From Bradyrhizobium jicamae (GTDB taxonomy: Bacteria; Pseudomonadota; Alphaproteobacteria; Rhizobiales; Xanthobacteraceae): a stretch of DNA of 64,000 bases. Under the pieces are notes generated by a model. That model was not told the DNA's origin. It searched no databases and was given only the letters and a program-made list of their open reading frames with translations. Of the stretch, positions 1-8,813 are shown in pieces. Each line of letters opens with the position of its first letter. Position 1 is the stretch's first letter. A program made the translations under genes and the position numbers. Where the stretch lies: positions 1 through 64,000 of the forward strand of contig NZ_JAFCJX010000020.1 of assembly GCF_018130695.1 (NCBI RefSeq), in the 5' to 3' direction.

Positions 1-66
1 GCCATCATTCTCTCCGGCAAATCAATTTGCGTAGAGAATCATATCCGCCTGAAAGAGTCACAGTCT

Positions 67-155
67 CGTAGGGTGGGCAAAGGCGCGCTTGCGCCGTGCC
101 CACCATTTCCGGCGTGCTCGTGATGGTGGGCACGCTGCGCTTTGCCCACCCTACG
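67..155. repeat. Palindromic intergenic repeat, family A copy 1
   Basis: The ends are inverted copies of CGTAGGGTGGGCAAAG, with further GTGGGCAC/GTGCCCAC pairing inside. A second copy of almost the same length and sequence lies at 24578-24665. Each sits outside genes, downstream of a coding region. This is a dispersed non-coding hairpin element; no coding function is seen. Confidence 0.85.
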
Positions 156-163
156 CATCCTCG

Positions 164-583
164 TTACAGCCCACCCATCTTGCAGACCGCCTTCCACTCC
201 TCCGCGGTCACCGGCTGCACCGACAGGCGCGAATATTTCACCAGCGCCATTTCTGATAGCTTCTTGTCGGCCTTGATCGCGGCCATCGTCACCGAGGTCT
301 TCAGCGGCTTGTCGGCCTTGATGTCGACGCAGACGAATTTTTCGGTCTTGTCGGTCGGATCGGGATAGGCCTCCTTGATGATCTCCGCGATGCCGACGAT
401 CTCCTTGCCCTCGTTGGAGTGATAGAAGAACGCCTTGTCGCCCTTCTTCATGGCGACGAGGTTCTGCCGCGCGGTGAAGTTGCGGACGCCGGTCCAGGCT
501 TCGCCCTTCGCGCCCTTGGCGACCTGCTGGTCCCAGGACCACACCGATGGTTCGGATTTCACCAGCCAGTACGCCATCGTCAT
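164..583 (-). CDS. EVE domain-containing protein
   Basis: This 139-residue protein opens with the YWLVKSEPS signature of EVE-domain (PUA-like fold) proteins and consists of that single domain, the normal family size. EVE proteins are soluble and are thought to bind modified bases in DNA or RNA; the ligand here cannot be read from the sequence. Residues typical of the family include the WTGVRNFTARQNL stretch near residue 30 and the KGDKAFFYHS stretch near residue 47. Its ATG overlaps the gpsA stop codon (ATGA), so it is probably co-translated with gpsA. An in-frame ATG two codons further in is an equally possible start. Confidence 0.9.
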   Translation of the reverse strand: MTMAYWLVKSEPSVWSWDQQVAKGAKGEAWTGVRNFTARQNLVAMKKGDKAFFYHSNEGKEIVGIAEIIKEAYPDPTDKTEKFVCVDIKADKPLKTSVTMAAIKADKKLSEMALVKYSRLSVQPVTAEEWKAVCKMGGL

Positions 584-1560
584 TCCTCCGCCTTGAACGG
601 CCGTGTCAGCAGGCCTTCGATCGCGGCGTCAACAGTCAGTCTGTTGCCGAGAATCGCGGCCACCGCATGTGATACCGGCATATCGACCTTTTGCGAAGCC
701 GCGAGCTCGACCAGCACCGGCGCGGTGAATGCACCCTCCGCGAGCTTGCCGCTAGGCGCCGCCTCGCCGCGGCCGAGCGCGATGCCGAGCGCGAAATTGC
801 GCGACTGCGCGGTCGAGCAGCTCAGCAAGAGATCGCCGAGGCCGGAGAGACCCGAGAGCGTTTCCGGGCGCGCACCGCAGGCGCGGCCGAGCCGCGCCAA
901 CTCGCTGAAGCCGCGCGTGGTCAGCGCGGCCAGCGCGGAGGCGCCGAGGTTGCGGCCGACGACGATGCCGGCGGCGATCGCCAGCACGTTCTTGGCCGCG
1001 CCGCCAATCTCGACGCCGCGCACGTCTGTCGTGTGATAGGGCCGGAACGTCGCCGAGCCCAGCGCCTGCACCAGATGGCTCGCGATCGCCTCGTCTTTCG
1101 CGGCGAGCGTCACCGCGGTCGGCAAGCCGCGCGCGACGTCGTCGGCGAAGCTCGGGCCCGAGAGGATCGCAGGGATCGCCTGCGGTGCGGCTTCCGCGAT
1201 CACCTCGGTCATGAATTTGTGGGTGCCGTGCTCGATCCCCTTGGCGCAGGCGATCACCGGTGTGCCATCAGCAACATGCGGCGCGAGATGGCTGACCGCC
1301 GCGCGCAAATGCTGCGCCGGCGTGACGGCAAGGATCACATCTGCACGGCCAGCGGATGCAATGTCCGAGGTCACGGTGATGGCGGGATCGAGCTGTACGC
1401 CAGCGAGCCGCGGATTGATGCGCGTCGTCTGGATCTGCGTCGCATGCGTGGGATCACGTGCGTAGAGCACGACTTTGCGTCCAGCGCGCGCCGCAACGCC
1501 TGCCAGCGCGGTGCCCCAGGCGCCGGCCCCGATCACGCTGACGGATGTGATGGCTGCCAT
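580..1560 (-). CDS. gpsA: NAD(P)H-dependent glycerol-3-phosphate dehydrogenase
   Basis: This cytosolic enzyme reduces dihydroxyacetone phosphate to sn-glycerol-3-phosphate, the backbone of phospholipids. The 326 residues match the usual length. The N-terminus has the Rossmann nucleotide-binding loop GAGAWGTALA at residues 11-20. The CAKGIE motif is at 105-110, and the catalytic lysine lies in GGAAKNVLAIAAG, about residue 190. It lies downstream of tsaD on the same strand, separated by a repeat-bearing spacer of about 190 bp, and overlaps the EVE gene by four bases. The tsaD-gpsA order is common in alphaproteobacteria. The identification is firm. Confidence 0.97.
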   Translation of the reverse strand: MAAITSVSVIGAGAWGTALAGVAARAGRKVVLYARDPTHATQIQTTRINPRLAGVQLDPAITVTSDIASAGRADVILAVTPAQHLRAAVSHLAPHVADGTPVIACAKGIEHGTHKFMTEVIAEAAPQAIPAILSGPSFADDVARGLPTAVTLAAKDEAIASHLVQALGSATFRPYHTTDVRGVEIGGAAKNVLAIAAGIVVGRNLGASALAALTTRGFSELARLGRACGARPETLSGLSGLGDLLLSCSTAQSRNFALGIALGRGEAAPSGKLAEGAFTAPVLVELAASQKVDMPVSHAVAAILGNRLTVDAAIEGLLTRPFKAEE

Positions 1561-1578
1561 CAGGCACGCTCGTCAGGA

Positions 1579-1712
1579 CCCCCTCTCCCCGCTCTTGCGG
1601 GGAGAGGGTTGGGGTGAGGGGCTCTATCCGCGAGCAGGCCGATTGTTGAGACCTGTACCCCCTCACCCGGATTGCATCTGCGATGCAATCCGACCTCTCC
1701 CCGCAAGCGGGG
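1579..1712. repeat. Composite palindromic repeat between tsaD and gpsA
   Basis: A hairpin (CCCTCTCCCCGC facing GCGGGGAGAGGG, 1581-1608) is followed by GTGAGGGG. After a short spacer comes the partner half with CCCCTCACCC and a second CTCTCCCCGC hairpin. The same element type recurs at 42942-43071 and 55175-55410, so it is a dispersed MITE-like family. It may also end transcription between tsaD and gpsA. Confidence 0.75.
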
Positions 1713-1754
1713 CGAGGTGAATGGGAGTCCGCGGCGCGCTCCGCTAAGCATCAC

Positions 1755-2828
1755 TCAATATCCAGCGCGGCTGTTGGCGAAACCGGCCGGCGCTTTTGCA
1801 TTGGCGTCGAGCAGCCAGCGGGCGCGCGGCGGGGCGTCCATCGTGTCGGTCAGGCCGATCGCCATCCGCTCGGCGCCCGCCCATGCGATCATCGCGCCAT
1901 TGTCGGTGCAGAGCGCCGGCGGCGGAATGATCAGCGTGGTCTGCGCTTTCGCCGCGACATCCTGCAGCGCGCCGCGGATCGCGTGATTGGCGGCGACGCC
2001 GCCGGCTGCGACCAGTGCGCGGGGCGGGCCGAACTGTTCCTCGAACAGTTTGATGCCGACGCTCAATCGATCGGCCGTCGACTCCAGCACCGCGGCCTGG
2101 AAGCTGGCGCAGAGGTCGCTGATGTCCTGCGGCTCCAGCGGCGCCAGCCGGCTGGCCTCGTTGCGTACGGCGGTCTTCAGGCCCGACAGCGAGAAATTCG
2201 CATCGGCGCGTCCGAGCATCGGGCGCGGAAACGCAAAGCGCTTGGCGTCGCCGCCCGCGGCGGCCTGCTCGACCTGCGGTCCACCCGGATAGGGCAGCGA
2301 CAGCATCTTTGCGACCTTGTCGAAGGCTTCGCCCATCGCATCGTCGACGGTGGTGCCGAGCCGCACATATTGGCCGACGCCGACCACGGCGACGATCTGG
2401 GTGTGACCGCCGGACGCCAGGAACAGGCAATAGGGAAACGCCAGCGCGCAGGTCAGCCGCGGCGTCAGCGCGTGCGCCTCGAGATGGTTCACCGCGATCA
2501 GCGGCGTGTCATGCACCATCGCGATCGCCTTCGCCGTGGTGAGGCCGACGATGACGCCGCCGATCAGGCCGGGACCCGCGGCCGCCGCGACCGCCGACAA
2601 TTGCGCGTAACCGACGCCGGCTTCCGTCATGGCGCGGTCGATGATGCCATCGAGCAGGTCGACATGGGCGCGCGCGGCAATCTCGGGCACCACGCCGCCG
2701 AAGCGGGCGTGCTCCTCGGTTTGCGAGCGCACGACGTTGGACAGGATCCGGCCCGAGCCGTCGCTCTGGCGCTCGACCACGGCAGCTGCGGTTTCATCGC
2801 AGGTGGTCTCGATCCCCAACACCAGCAT
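1755..2828 (-). CDS. tsaD: tRNA N6-adenosine threonylcarbamoyltransferase TsaD
   Basis: TsaD transfers threonylcarbamoyl to A37 of ANN-decoding tRNAs, together with TsaB and TsaE. From the chosen ATG the protein has 357 residues and begins MLVLGIETTCDET, the canonical start of the ASKHA-fold family. The metal-binding histidines are in NHLEAH at residues 114-119. The reading frame stays open for 65 codons upstream, but that extension is not family-like, so the start is set at 2828. The gene is divergent from hemD across only 121 bp. Confidence 0.96.
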   Translation of the reverse strand: MLVLGIETTCDETAAAVVERQSDGSGRILSNVVRSQTEEHARFGGVVPEIAARAHVDLLDGIIDRAMTEAGVGYAQLSAVAAAAGPGLIGGVIVGLTTAKAIAMVHDTPLIAVNHLEAHALTPRLTCALAFPYCLFLASGGHTQIVAVVGVGQYVRLGTTVDDAMGEAFDKVAKMLSLPYPGGPQVEQAAAGGDAKRFAFPRPMLGRADANFSLSGLKTAVRNEASRLAPLEPQDISDLCASFQAAVLESTADRLSVGIKLFEEQFGPPRALVAAGGVAANHAIRGALQDVAAKAQTTLIIPPPALCTDNGAMIAWAGAERMAIGLTDTMDAPPRARWLLDANAKAPAGFANSRAGY

Positions 2829-2949
2829 CGGTGGTTCGTTACCCAATTTCGGCCCTTGTGCTAACAAGCTGAGATCACGAGGTAGCATTGCGAGGTCGCG
2901 ACGTGCAATCGGCTGCGAAGGCCTATTTTTCGGCAGGGAAGGCCTGACC

Positions 2950-3681
2950 ATGGCTGTCCTCGTCACGCGCCCGCAGCCCGACAATGAGGGGACGCTCGCG
3001 AGCCTGCGCGCGCGCGGTATCAAGGCGCTCCCGGCGCCGATGCTGCGCTTCGAGCCGTTGCCGTTCCATGACGATCACGACGCCGATTATGACGCCGTCA
3101 TCTTGACCAGCGCCAATGCACTGCGCGCGATCGACCTGTCGGTCAGCCGGTTGCTTGGCCTGCCATTGTTCGCGGTCGGCGGTCACACGGCGGAAGCGGC
3201 GCGGGTGGCCGGCTTCAAGGACGTCATCACGGCAAAGGGCGATGCCGGCGCGCTGCGCGACCTCGTGAAAAAGCGTGCCAAAGCCGGACAGTTGAAGCCG
3301 GCGGCGACGCTGCTCTACCTCGCCGGCGCCGATCTCGCGCGCGATCTCGCCGGCGAACTCGGCGAGCAGGGCTTTACTGTCATCACTCATACCACCTACC
3401 GCATGGCGCCGGTCCAGGACCTGCCGCGCGAGATATGCGATTCGTTCATGGCTAGCGAGATATCAGCCGTGCTGCATTACTCCCGCCGCAGCGCGCGCGC
3501 CTTCCTGGAGGCGGCGCGGGCCGGCGGTGTCGAGATTTCCGCCTTGGCCCTGCCGCAATGCTGCATTTCAGCGTCGGTGGCGTCCGTTCTCCATGATGCC
3601 GGCGCCACGCAGGTTGTGGTGGCGGCATCTCCTGATGAAAATGCCCTGTTCGATGTTCTTGCCCGTACGTTACGATCCTGA
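2950..3681 (+). CDS. hemD: Uroporphyrinogen-III synthase
   Basis: This 243-residue protein begins VLVTRPQPDNEGTLASLRARG, the typical opening of HemD, which cyclises hydroxymethylbilane to uroporphyrinogen III in haem and cobalamin synthesis. Central stretches such as LTSANALRA and LYLAGADLARDLAGEL fit the two-domain HemD fold. The ATG at 2950 follows a stop codon in another frame. The gene starts a plus-strand series with the mitofilin-like protein and hemY, the usual alphaproteobacterial order. hemC, often the gene just upstream in this setting, is not between tsaD and hemD here. Confidence 0.92.
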   Translation: MAVLVTRPQPDNEGTLASLRARGIKALPAPMLRFEPLPFHDDHDADYDAVILTSANALRAIDLSVSRLLGLPLFAVGGHTAEAARVAGFKDVITAKGDAGALRDLVKKRAKAGQLKPAATLLYLAGADLARDLAGELGEQGFTVITHTTYRMAPVQDLPREICDSFMASEISAVLHYSRRSARAFLEAARAGGVEISALALPQCCISASVASVLHDAGATQVVVAASPDENALFDVLARTLRS

Positions 3682-3707
3682 CCGCGCATTATTCTTTCGT
3701 TTGACTG

Positions 3708-3753
3708 CGATCCGAACCGAAAACCGGTGCTCCATTTCCGCGATCGTGCTCTA
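3708..3753. repeat. Degenerate palindromic repeat (GATCATGCTC-type family)
   Basis: The stretch between hemD and the mitofilin-like gene contains CCGAAAACCGG flanked by GATC-rich arms and ends in GATCGTGCTC. It resembles the better-preserved element at 47162-47210. It is likely a decayed copy of that dispersed repeat. Confidence 0.5.
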
Positions 3754-3810
3754 AGAAGCCGGGCCGATTCTGCTAGTATTCGTTTCCAAGTGGCTTTGAG
3801 GAACCCCGTG

Positions 3811-5073
3811 ATGGCTGAAGACAGGCCCGAGGACACAGGACCGGCGCCGGAGTCCGTCCGTCCCAAGCGCAATCCGCCGACCATCGATCTCGAGGCAGTG
3901 TCGAGCGAGACCAAGTCTGCTCAGGGAATGTCTGCTCAGGGAACGGTCGTCGCGGAGGCCGCACCGGAAGCATCTGCGCAAACCGAGCCGCAGCCTGAGC
4001 CCCAACCCGAGACCGCGACCGCAGAACCCGCAGCCGCCGCACCGGCGGAGCCGTCGCGGCCGATCTCTCAGCCAATTTCTCCCTGGGTTGTCGCACCCGT
4101 TTCCGGCGCGGTTGCCGCTGCGCTCGTGATCGCCGTCGGTTGGCTGCTCGGCTGGCCCGCGGTGCAGCCGGCGTCCGCGCCGGTGCCCCAGCTCAATGCC
4201 GGCGCGATCGATGATCTGGCGACGCGCGTCGCCGGGCTCGAAACGAAACTCGGCAAGCCTGCCGTACCTGCATCTGATCCTGCCGCGACCGCGCGGCTGG
4301 AAGCGCTGGACAAATCGATCGCCGCGCTGCGCACCGAACTTGCCGCGACGCGCGCGCAGTCCGACAAGCTCGCTGCCGCGATCAACGACGTGAAGGCCGC
4401 CCCGCGCGATGGCGCGCCGGCGCCTGATCTGTCGGGAATCAATTCGCGGATCGACAAGGTCGAAGGTGCGGTGCGCGCGCAGAGCGCCGAGATCGCCAAG
4501 CAAAACACCAATATCGCAGACACCAAGGCCGCAGAGGCAAAACCGGTCGACGACGCGCCGCTGCGCCGCGTCGTGGCGGCCTCGCTGCTCGATATGGCGG
4601 TCCGTCAGGGCGATCCCTTTGCATCGGCGCTGTCGACCGCCAAGGCGCTCTCAGACAATGCCGATGACTTGAAGCCGCTGGATGCCTTCGCGGCGGCCGG
4701 CGTGCCCAATGGCAACAAGCTCTGCCGCGAGCTGCTCGAGATCGTGCCGAAGCTTGCGCCGCCTCCGGCGGAGGCGACGACAGGCGGCACCGGCCTCGTC
4801 GATCGGCTGCAGGCCGGCGCTGCCAAGCTCGTGAAGATCGAGCGCACCGATGGAACGGGCACCGATCCCGGCAGCATCGTCGCGCGCGTGACATCGGCGG
4901 CGGTGCACAACGATCTCGCTCTGACCGTACGCGAGCTGCAGTCGCTGCCGCCGGCTGATCGCACGGCGGCGCAGCCCTGGCTCGACAGGGTCGCGGCGCG
5001 CAAGGCGGCGCTCGACGCCTCGCGCAAATTTGCCGATAACGCCATGGCGGCATTGTCCGCGGTTAATCAATAG
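3811..5073 (+). CDS. Mitofilin-like inner-membrane protein (COG4223 type)
   Basis: The protein has 420 residues. An acidic, Pro/Glu/Ala-rich cytoplasmic tail covers about 1-90 and a single membrane segment about 92-114 (WVVAPVSGAVAAALVIAVGW). Predicted coiled coil follows (about 135-250), then an alanine-rich helical C-terminal domain. This is the layout of the alphaproteobacterial mitofilin/Mic60-like proteins that lie between hemD and hemY and are implicated in inner-membrane shaping. The ATG at 3811 (MAEDRPED) is preferred over an upstream in-frame start that reads through a repeat. The order hemD, this gene, hemY and a 20-bp gap to hemY suggest one transcript. Confidence 0.85.
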   Translation: MAEDRPEDTGPAPESVRPKRNPPTIDLEAVSSETKSAQGMSAQGTVVAEAAPEASAQTEPQPEPQPETATAEPAAAAPAEPSRPISQPISPWVVAPVSGAVAAALVIAVGWLLGWPAVQPASAPVPQLNAGAIDDLATRVAGLETKLGKPAVPASDPAATARLEALDKSIAALRTELAATRAQSDKLAAAINDVKAAPRDGAPAPDLSGINSRIDKVEGAVRAQSAEIAKQNTNIADTKAAEAKPVDDAPLRRVVAASLLDMAVRQGDPFASALSTAKALSDNADDLKPLDAFAAAGVPNGNKLCRELLEIVPKLAPPPAEATTGGTGLVDRLQAGAAKLVKIERTDGTGTDPGSIVARVTSAAVHNDLALTVRELQSLPPADRTAAQPWLDRVAARKAALDASRKFADNAMAALSAVNQ

Positions 5074-5093
5074 ACTCTTGCAGTAGGTCCCGG

Positions 5094-6869
5094 ATGTTGC
5101 GCATCGTTCTGTTCCTGCTGTTGATCGCGCTGGCGGCGTGGGGTGCATCCTGGGTCGCCGAGCAACCCGGCGACGTCGCGCTGATCCTCGGCGGCACGAA
5201 GTACACCGTCTCGCTGTCATTGTTCGCGCTCGCGCTCGGCATCGTCATCGTGACAGTGATGTTTGCCTGGTGGATCCTGCGCCTCGTCTGGAAGACGCCG
5301 GGCCACATCCGGCGCAGCAACCGCGAACGACGTCACGCCCGCGGCCGCCATGCCATCACGCAGGGCCTGCTCGCGATCGGCCATGGCGATTCCAGTGCGG
5401 CGCGTGCGCATGCCGACGTGGCGCGGCGCCATGCCGGCCATGATCCGCTGACCCTGCTGCTGCACGCGCAATCGGCGCAGCTCGATGGCGACCGTGACGG
5501 TGCGCAGCGCGCCTTCCGCGCGATGGCGGAGCGCAAGGACACGCGCCTGCTCGGCTTGCGCGGCCTGTTCATCGAGGCGCAGCGCGCCGACGATCCCGTC
5601 GCTGCCGTGATGCTCGCGGAGGAAGCGCTGAAGCTGTCGCCGTCCTCGTCATGGGCGTCGCATGCGGTGCTCGGCTTCTGCTGCGCCAAGGGCGATTGGG
5701 CCGGCGCGCTGTCGATCCTCGACAACAACCAGTCTGCCGGCTTGATCGACAAGGCGACCTATCGCCGGCAGCGCGGCGTGCTGCTGACGGCGCGCGCGCT
5801 GGAGTTGGAGACTGTCGATCGCGATCTGTCGCGCGAGAGCGCGATGGAGGCGGTCAAGCTGGCGCCGACCCTGATTCCGGCGGCGGTGCTCGCCAGCAAG
5901 TTCGAGAGTGAGGCGCATCAGGTCCGCCGCGCGATGCGCCTCGTCGAGGCTGCCTGGCTGGCGCAGCCGCATCCGGATCTCGCCGAAGCCTACGCCCATG
6001 TGCGGCTCGGCGATTCCGCGCGGCAGCGCCTGGTGCGGGTTGAGACGCTGGCGGCGAAGACGCCGGGCCAGGTCGAGGGCGCGCTGGCGATCGCGCGCGC
6101 CGCAATCGACGCCACGGAATTCACCAAGGCGCGGGCCGCGCTGGAGCCGTTCGTGGCCGCGCCGACGCAGCGCGTCGCGCTGCTGATGGCCGAGCTCGAG
6201 CGCACCGAGCATGGCGATAGCGGCCGCGCCCGTGCCTGGACCCTGCGCGCGGTGCGCGCGCTGCATGACCCGGTCTGGACCGCCGACGGCTATGTCTCGG
6301 ACCGCTGGCGTCCGGTGTCGCCGGTCTCCGGCCGGCTCGATGCGTTCCAGTGGCAGACGCCGCTGGCGGCGCTCCCTTCCGACAAAGGCAGTGCGATCGA
6401 GCCCTCGCCCTTCGAGGAAGCCATGCTGGCCCCGCGCCGGGTCGAGCCGCCGAAGGAGCTTAAGGAGGCCGCGCCGAGCGAGCCTGCAGTGGTTGCCAAG
6501 CCGGTCGAAGCCGAGCCGATCGAGGCCAAGGTGGTCGAGGCCAACCCCATCGAGACCAAGCCGGTCGAGCCGGCGCCAGTCACCGCGCAGGATAATGCGC
6601 CGCCGACCGCAGAGGCGGAGCCTGCCGCTGCGGCCGAGCCAACCCCTCAGCCGCAGCCCGAATCAGCGCCGGCCCCCTTGTTCCGTGCGCGCACCGACCT
6701 GCCCAAGGCGACGCCGGCGCCAATTCCGGCCGTGATCCCGCTCGTTCGCGCCCCCGATGATCCCGGGGTCGATGAGGACGGCCCGCCCGATGAATTTGCG
6801 GAACAAATCGGCCCGCCCAAGGCCCAGGCCGGCGGCTGGCGCGGGTTTTTGGCGCGCTGGGGCAATTAA
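5094..6869 (+). CDS. hemY: HemY-like TPR membrane protein
   Basis: This 591-residue protein has two N-terminal membrane segments (about 1-20 and 40-65), then the HemY_N region and TPR-like helical repeats. The C-terminal tail of about 170 residues is low-complexity, rich in Pro, Glu and Ala, with repeated KPVEAEPIEAK-type units. HemY proteins of this family are linked to haem biosynthesis operons in proteobacteria, but their biochemical role is unclear; they are not protoporphyrinogen oxidase. The gene follows the mitofilin-like gene by 20 bp and ends at a GC-rich hairpin before tRNA-Thr. Confidence 0.9.
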   Translation: MLRIVLFLLLIALAAWGASWVAEQPGDVALILGGTKYTVSLSLFALALGIVIVTVMFAWWILRLVWKTPGHIRRSNRERRHARGRHAITQGLLAIGHGDSSAARAHADVARRHAGHDPLTLLLHAQSAQLDGDRDGAQRAFRAMAERKDTRLLGLRGLFIEAQRADDPVAAVMLAEEALKLSPSSSWASHAVLGFCCAKGDWAGALSILDNNQSAGLIDKATYRRQRGVLLTARALELETVDRDLSRESAMEAVKLAPTLIPAAVLASKFESEAHQVRRAMRLVEAAWLAQPHPDLAEAYAHVRLGDSARQRLVRVETLAAKTPGQVEGALAIARAAIDATEFTKARAALEPFVAAPTQRVALLMAELERTEHGDSGRARAWTLRAVRALHDPVWTADGYVSDRWRPVSPVSGRLDAFQWQTPLAALPSDKGSAIEPSPFEEAMLAPRRVEPPKELKEAAPSEPAVVAKPVEAEPIEAKVVEANPIETKPVEPAPVTAQDNAPPTAEAEPAAAAEPTPQPQPESAPAPLFRARTDLPKATPAPIPAVIPLVRAPDDPGVDEDGPPDEFAEQIGPPKAQAGGWRGFLARWGN

Positions 6870-6871
6870 AT

Positions 6872-6895
6872 CCGGGACCTTGCGGCCCGGCTTTT
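6872..6895 (+). terminator. Probable terminator after hemY
   Basis: An imperfect stem (CCGGGACC facing GGCCCGG) begins 3 bp after the hemY stop and is followed by CTTTTCC. The stem has one bulge and the T tract is short, so this is only a moderate candidate. Confidence 0.5.
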
Positions 6896-6961
6896 CCTTG
6901 CCAATCGGGGCCGTGCCCGATATCAGGTGGCTCGCGCCGAGAGGCCGTCGCCGAACGGTTC

Positions 6962-7037
6962 GCCGCAATAGCTCAGTTGGTAGAGCACGTCATTCGTAAT
7001 GACGGGGTCGGGGGTTCGAGTCCCTCTTGCGGCACCA
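6962..7037 (+). tRNA. tRNA-Thr(CGT)
   Basis: A complete cloverleaf can be folded: acceptor arms GCCGCAA and TTGCGGC, D arm GCTCAGTTGGTAGAGC, and anticodon stem CGTCA/TGACG. The loop TTCGTAA gives anticodon CGT, and the T arm contains GGTTCGAGTCC. The 3' ACCA is encoded. It reads the ACG threonine codon and stands just upstream of the TIR/STAND module. Confidence 0.97.
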
Positions 7038-7144
7038 CCCTCCAGCACATCGATATCAGGGCAACCAGGTGCGGACGTGATGCGTCGGCACGACGCGTGG
7101 CATTCCGTCTCACCGCCGTCAGGCGAGGCGCGTTGCGCAGAGAG

Positions 7145-7180
7145 ACTGCAGGAATCCCCGGGACTGCAGGAATCCCCGGG
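7145..7180. repeat. 18-bp tandem duplication
   Basis: The unit ACTGCAGGAATCCCCGGG occurs twice head to tail without a mismatch, in the 270-bp gene-free stretch between tRNA-Thr and the TIR gene. No gene or tRNA-like structure was recognised in the rest of that stretch. Confidence 0.9.
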
Positions 7181-7307
7181 AACCCGAACGTCGCGTGCGC
7201 GGCGCATCGCCGCGCAACGATTGCGTGTGTGATCTGGATTACTTGACCCCTGCGCGACGGCAGACTTAAGTAGTTTTTATTGCAGTCGGCAACCGAGGAA
7301 GACGGCT

Positions 7308-8813
7308 GTGACCGACATCTTCATTTCGTACGCACGGGACGATGACGTTCCTCCGCCTGATCGGCCGGACCGAAAAGGGTTCGTTACGTTTTTAGACGAA
7401 AACATCCGATACGAGTTCCGCGATCTCGGCCCCGAGCGTCCCGTGGTGTGGCGCGATATCAGGCGCATCTCGCCCGGCGATCAGTTCACGCCTGAGCTCG
7501 AAGACGCGCTGAAGAACGCCTCGCTGCTCGTCGTGGTGCTGTCGAAGAACTGGCTGGCCAGCGAATGGTGCAAGCGTGAGCTGGATACCTTTGCGAAGAC
7601 GCATCCGCAGGAGGGCCTGCGCGACCGCATCATCCTCGTCAACAAGCGCTTCATCGATTTTGCCGAGCGGCCGCAATTGCTGCAGGGGCAGGTCGGCTTC
7701 AACTTCTTCAGCCGCAACAACGACCCGCAGGATTTTTCCGGCGACCACGAATATTTCGAGCGCGGCGAGGCCGTCGATACCCGCTACTGGGACCAGATCA
7801 AGCTGTTGGCGGCGCATCTTCTCAAGCGGAGCCCGCCGCCACCGGTCGAGCCGCGCTATCCGCCGACCGGCCGCACCATCTATGTCGCCAAGCCTGCCTC
7901 CGACATGCGCGCGCAGTATGATCGCATCGTCTCCGAGCTGGTCGGCAAGGGCCATACCGTCGTGCCGGCGCCGGCGCAGGACATTCCGCTGACGTCGGCC
8001 GTCGCCGACATTGATGCCGCGCTGCAGGAAGCGGAGATCTCGATCCATCTGCTCGGCGAGCGCGCCGGCGAGGCGCCGGAAGATCAGCTGCCGATGGTCA
8101 AGCTGCAGCTCGCGCGCGCCGCCGTGAAGGCTGCCGGCGATGCCAGCGCGAAATTCCATCGCCTGGTCTGGGCGCCGGGCGCCTGGACCACGCCCGCTGC
8201 CGCCAACGAAGCCGCGCGCGACATCGCGCGGCATCCGGTCGAGGTGCTGGCGCGCTTCGACAAGCAATTGCCGGCCGACAAGATCGAAGGCGACACGCTC
8301 AGCAAGTTCGTCGACTTCGTCAACCAGCACCTGATCGCAATCGCGCCGGTTCGGCCGATCGAAGCAGTGCTGGAGAAAGGCGGCGAGATCCGGCTCTATC
8401 TGCATCACTGCGAGGCCGACAGCGATTACGCGCTCAACCTGGCGCAGGCGCTGCAGCAGCGGAAGCTCGAGACGCTGTTGCCGGCGTTCGACGGCCCGGA
8501 TTCCGAGATCAAGAGCTTCAACGGCAAGCAGCTCGCCGAATGCGACGCCGTGGTGCTGTGCTGGGCTTCGGCGTCCGAGGTGTGGGTACGTGCCGAGGCG
8601 AGCGGCTTGCGCGACTGGCACCAGCTTGGCCGCAAGCAGCAGTTCTCCTACCGCGCGGTGGTCGCAGCACCCCCACCCGGCACGCGCAAGAAGGCCAGCA
8701 AATTCCTGTTTCCGCGCGGCGACATCGATTTCGTCGTCGACCTTTCCGCGACCAGCACGCCGACCGCCGATTTGCTCGATCAGCTGGTGCCGGCCATGCG
8801 CCCCGCGCCATGA
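7308..8813 (+). CDS. Double TIR-domain effector of a TIR/nSTAND module
   Basis: This protein has 501 residues. The N-terminal domain (about 1-165) is TIR-type: DIFISYARDD at 3-12, then VWRDIRRISPGD, and SLLVVVLSKNWL followed by W87-xxx-E91, where E91 fits the TIR catalytic glutamate. The middle region (about 186-280, TIYVAKPASDMRAQYDRI) resembles a DUF4062-like Rossmann domain. The C-terminal region (about 363-470) looks like a second TIR-like domain and keeps W426-xxx-E430. TIR domains of bacterial defence proteins hydrolyse NAD+ or make cyclic signals; activity here is inferred. The GTG start is preceded by GAGGAAG. The stop overlaps the ATG of the STAND gene, so the two are translationally coupled. 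Confidence 0.85.
   Translation: MTDIFISYARDDDVPPPDRPDRKGFVTFLDENIRYEFRDLGPERPVVWRDIRRISPGDQFTPELEDALKNASLLVVVLSKNWLASEWCKRELDTFAKTHPQEGLRDRIILVNKRFIDFAERPQLLQGQVGFNFFSRNNDPQDFSGDHEYFERGEAVDTRYWDQIKLLAAHLLKRSPPPPVEPRYPPTGRTIYVAKPASDMRAQYDRIVSELVGKGHTVVPAPAQDIPLTSAVADIDAALQEAEISIHLLGERAGEAPEDQLPMVKLQLARAAVKAAGDASAKFHRLVWAPGAWTTPAAANEAARDIARHPVEVLARFDKQLPADKIEGDTLSKFVDFVNQHLIAIAPVRPIEAVLEKGGEIRLYLHHCEADSDYALNLAQALQQRKLETLLPAFDGPDSEIKSFNGKQLAECDAVVLCWASASEVWVRAEASGLRDWHQLGRKQQFSYRAVVAAPPPGTRKKASKFLFPRGDIDFVVDLSATSTPTADLLDQLVPAMRPAP

Noticed and set aside
39..542. 167-codon frame overlapping the EVE gene on the same strand
   Set aside because: It is an alternate frame of the EVE gene with Arg/Gly-rich composition and no family match.
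7145..7180. Tandem repeat considered as a CRISPR remnant or regulatory operator
   Set aside because: Only two units with no spacer between them and no cas genes; it is a simple duplication.
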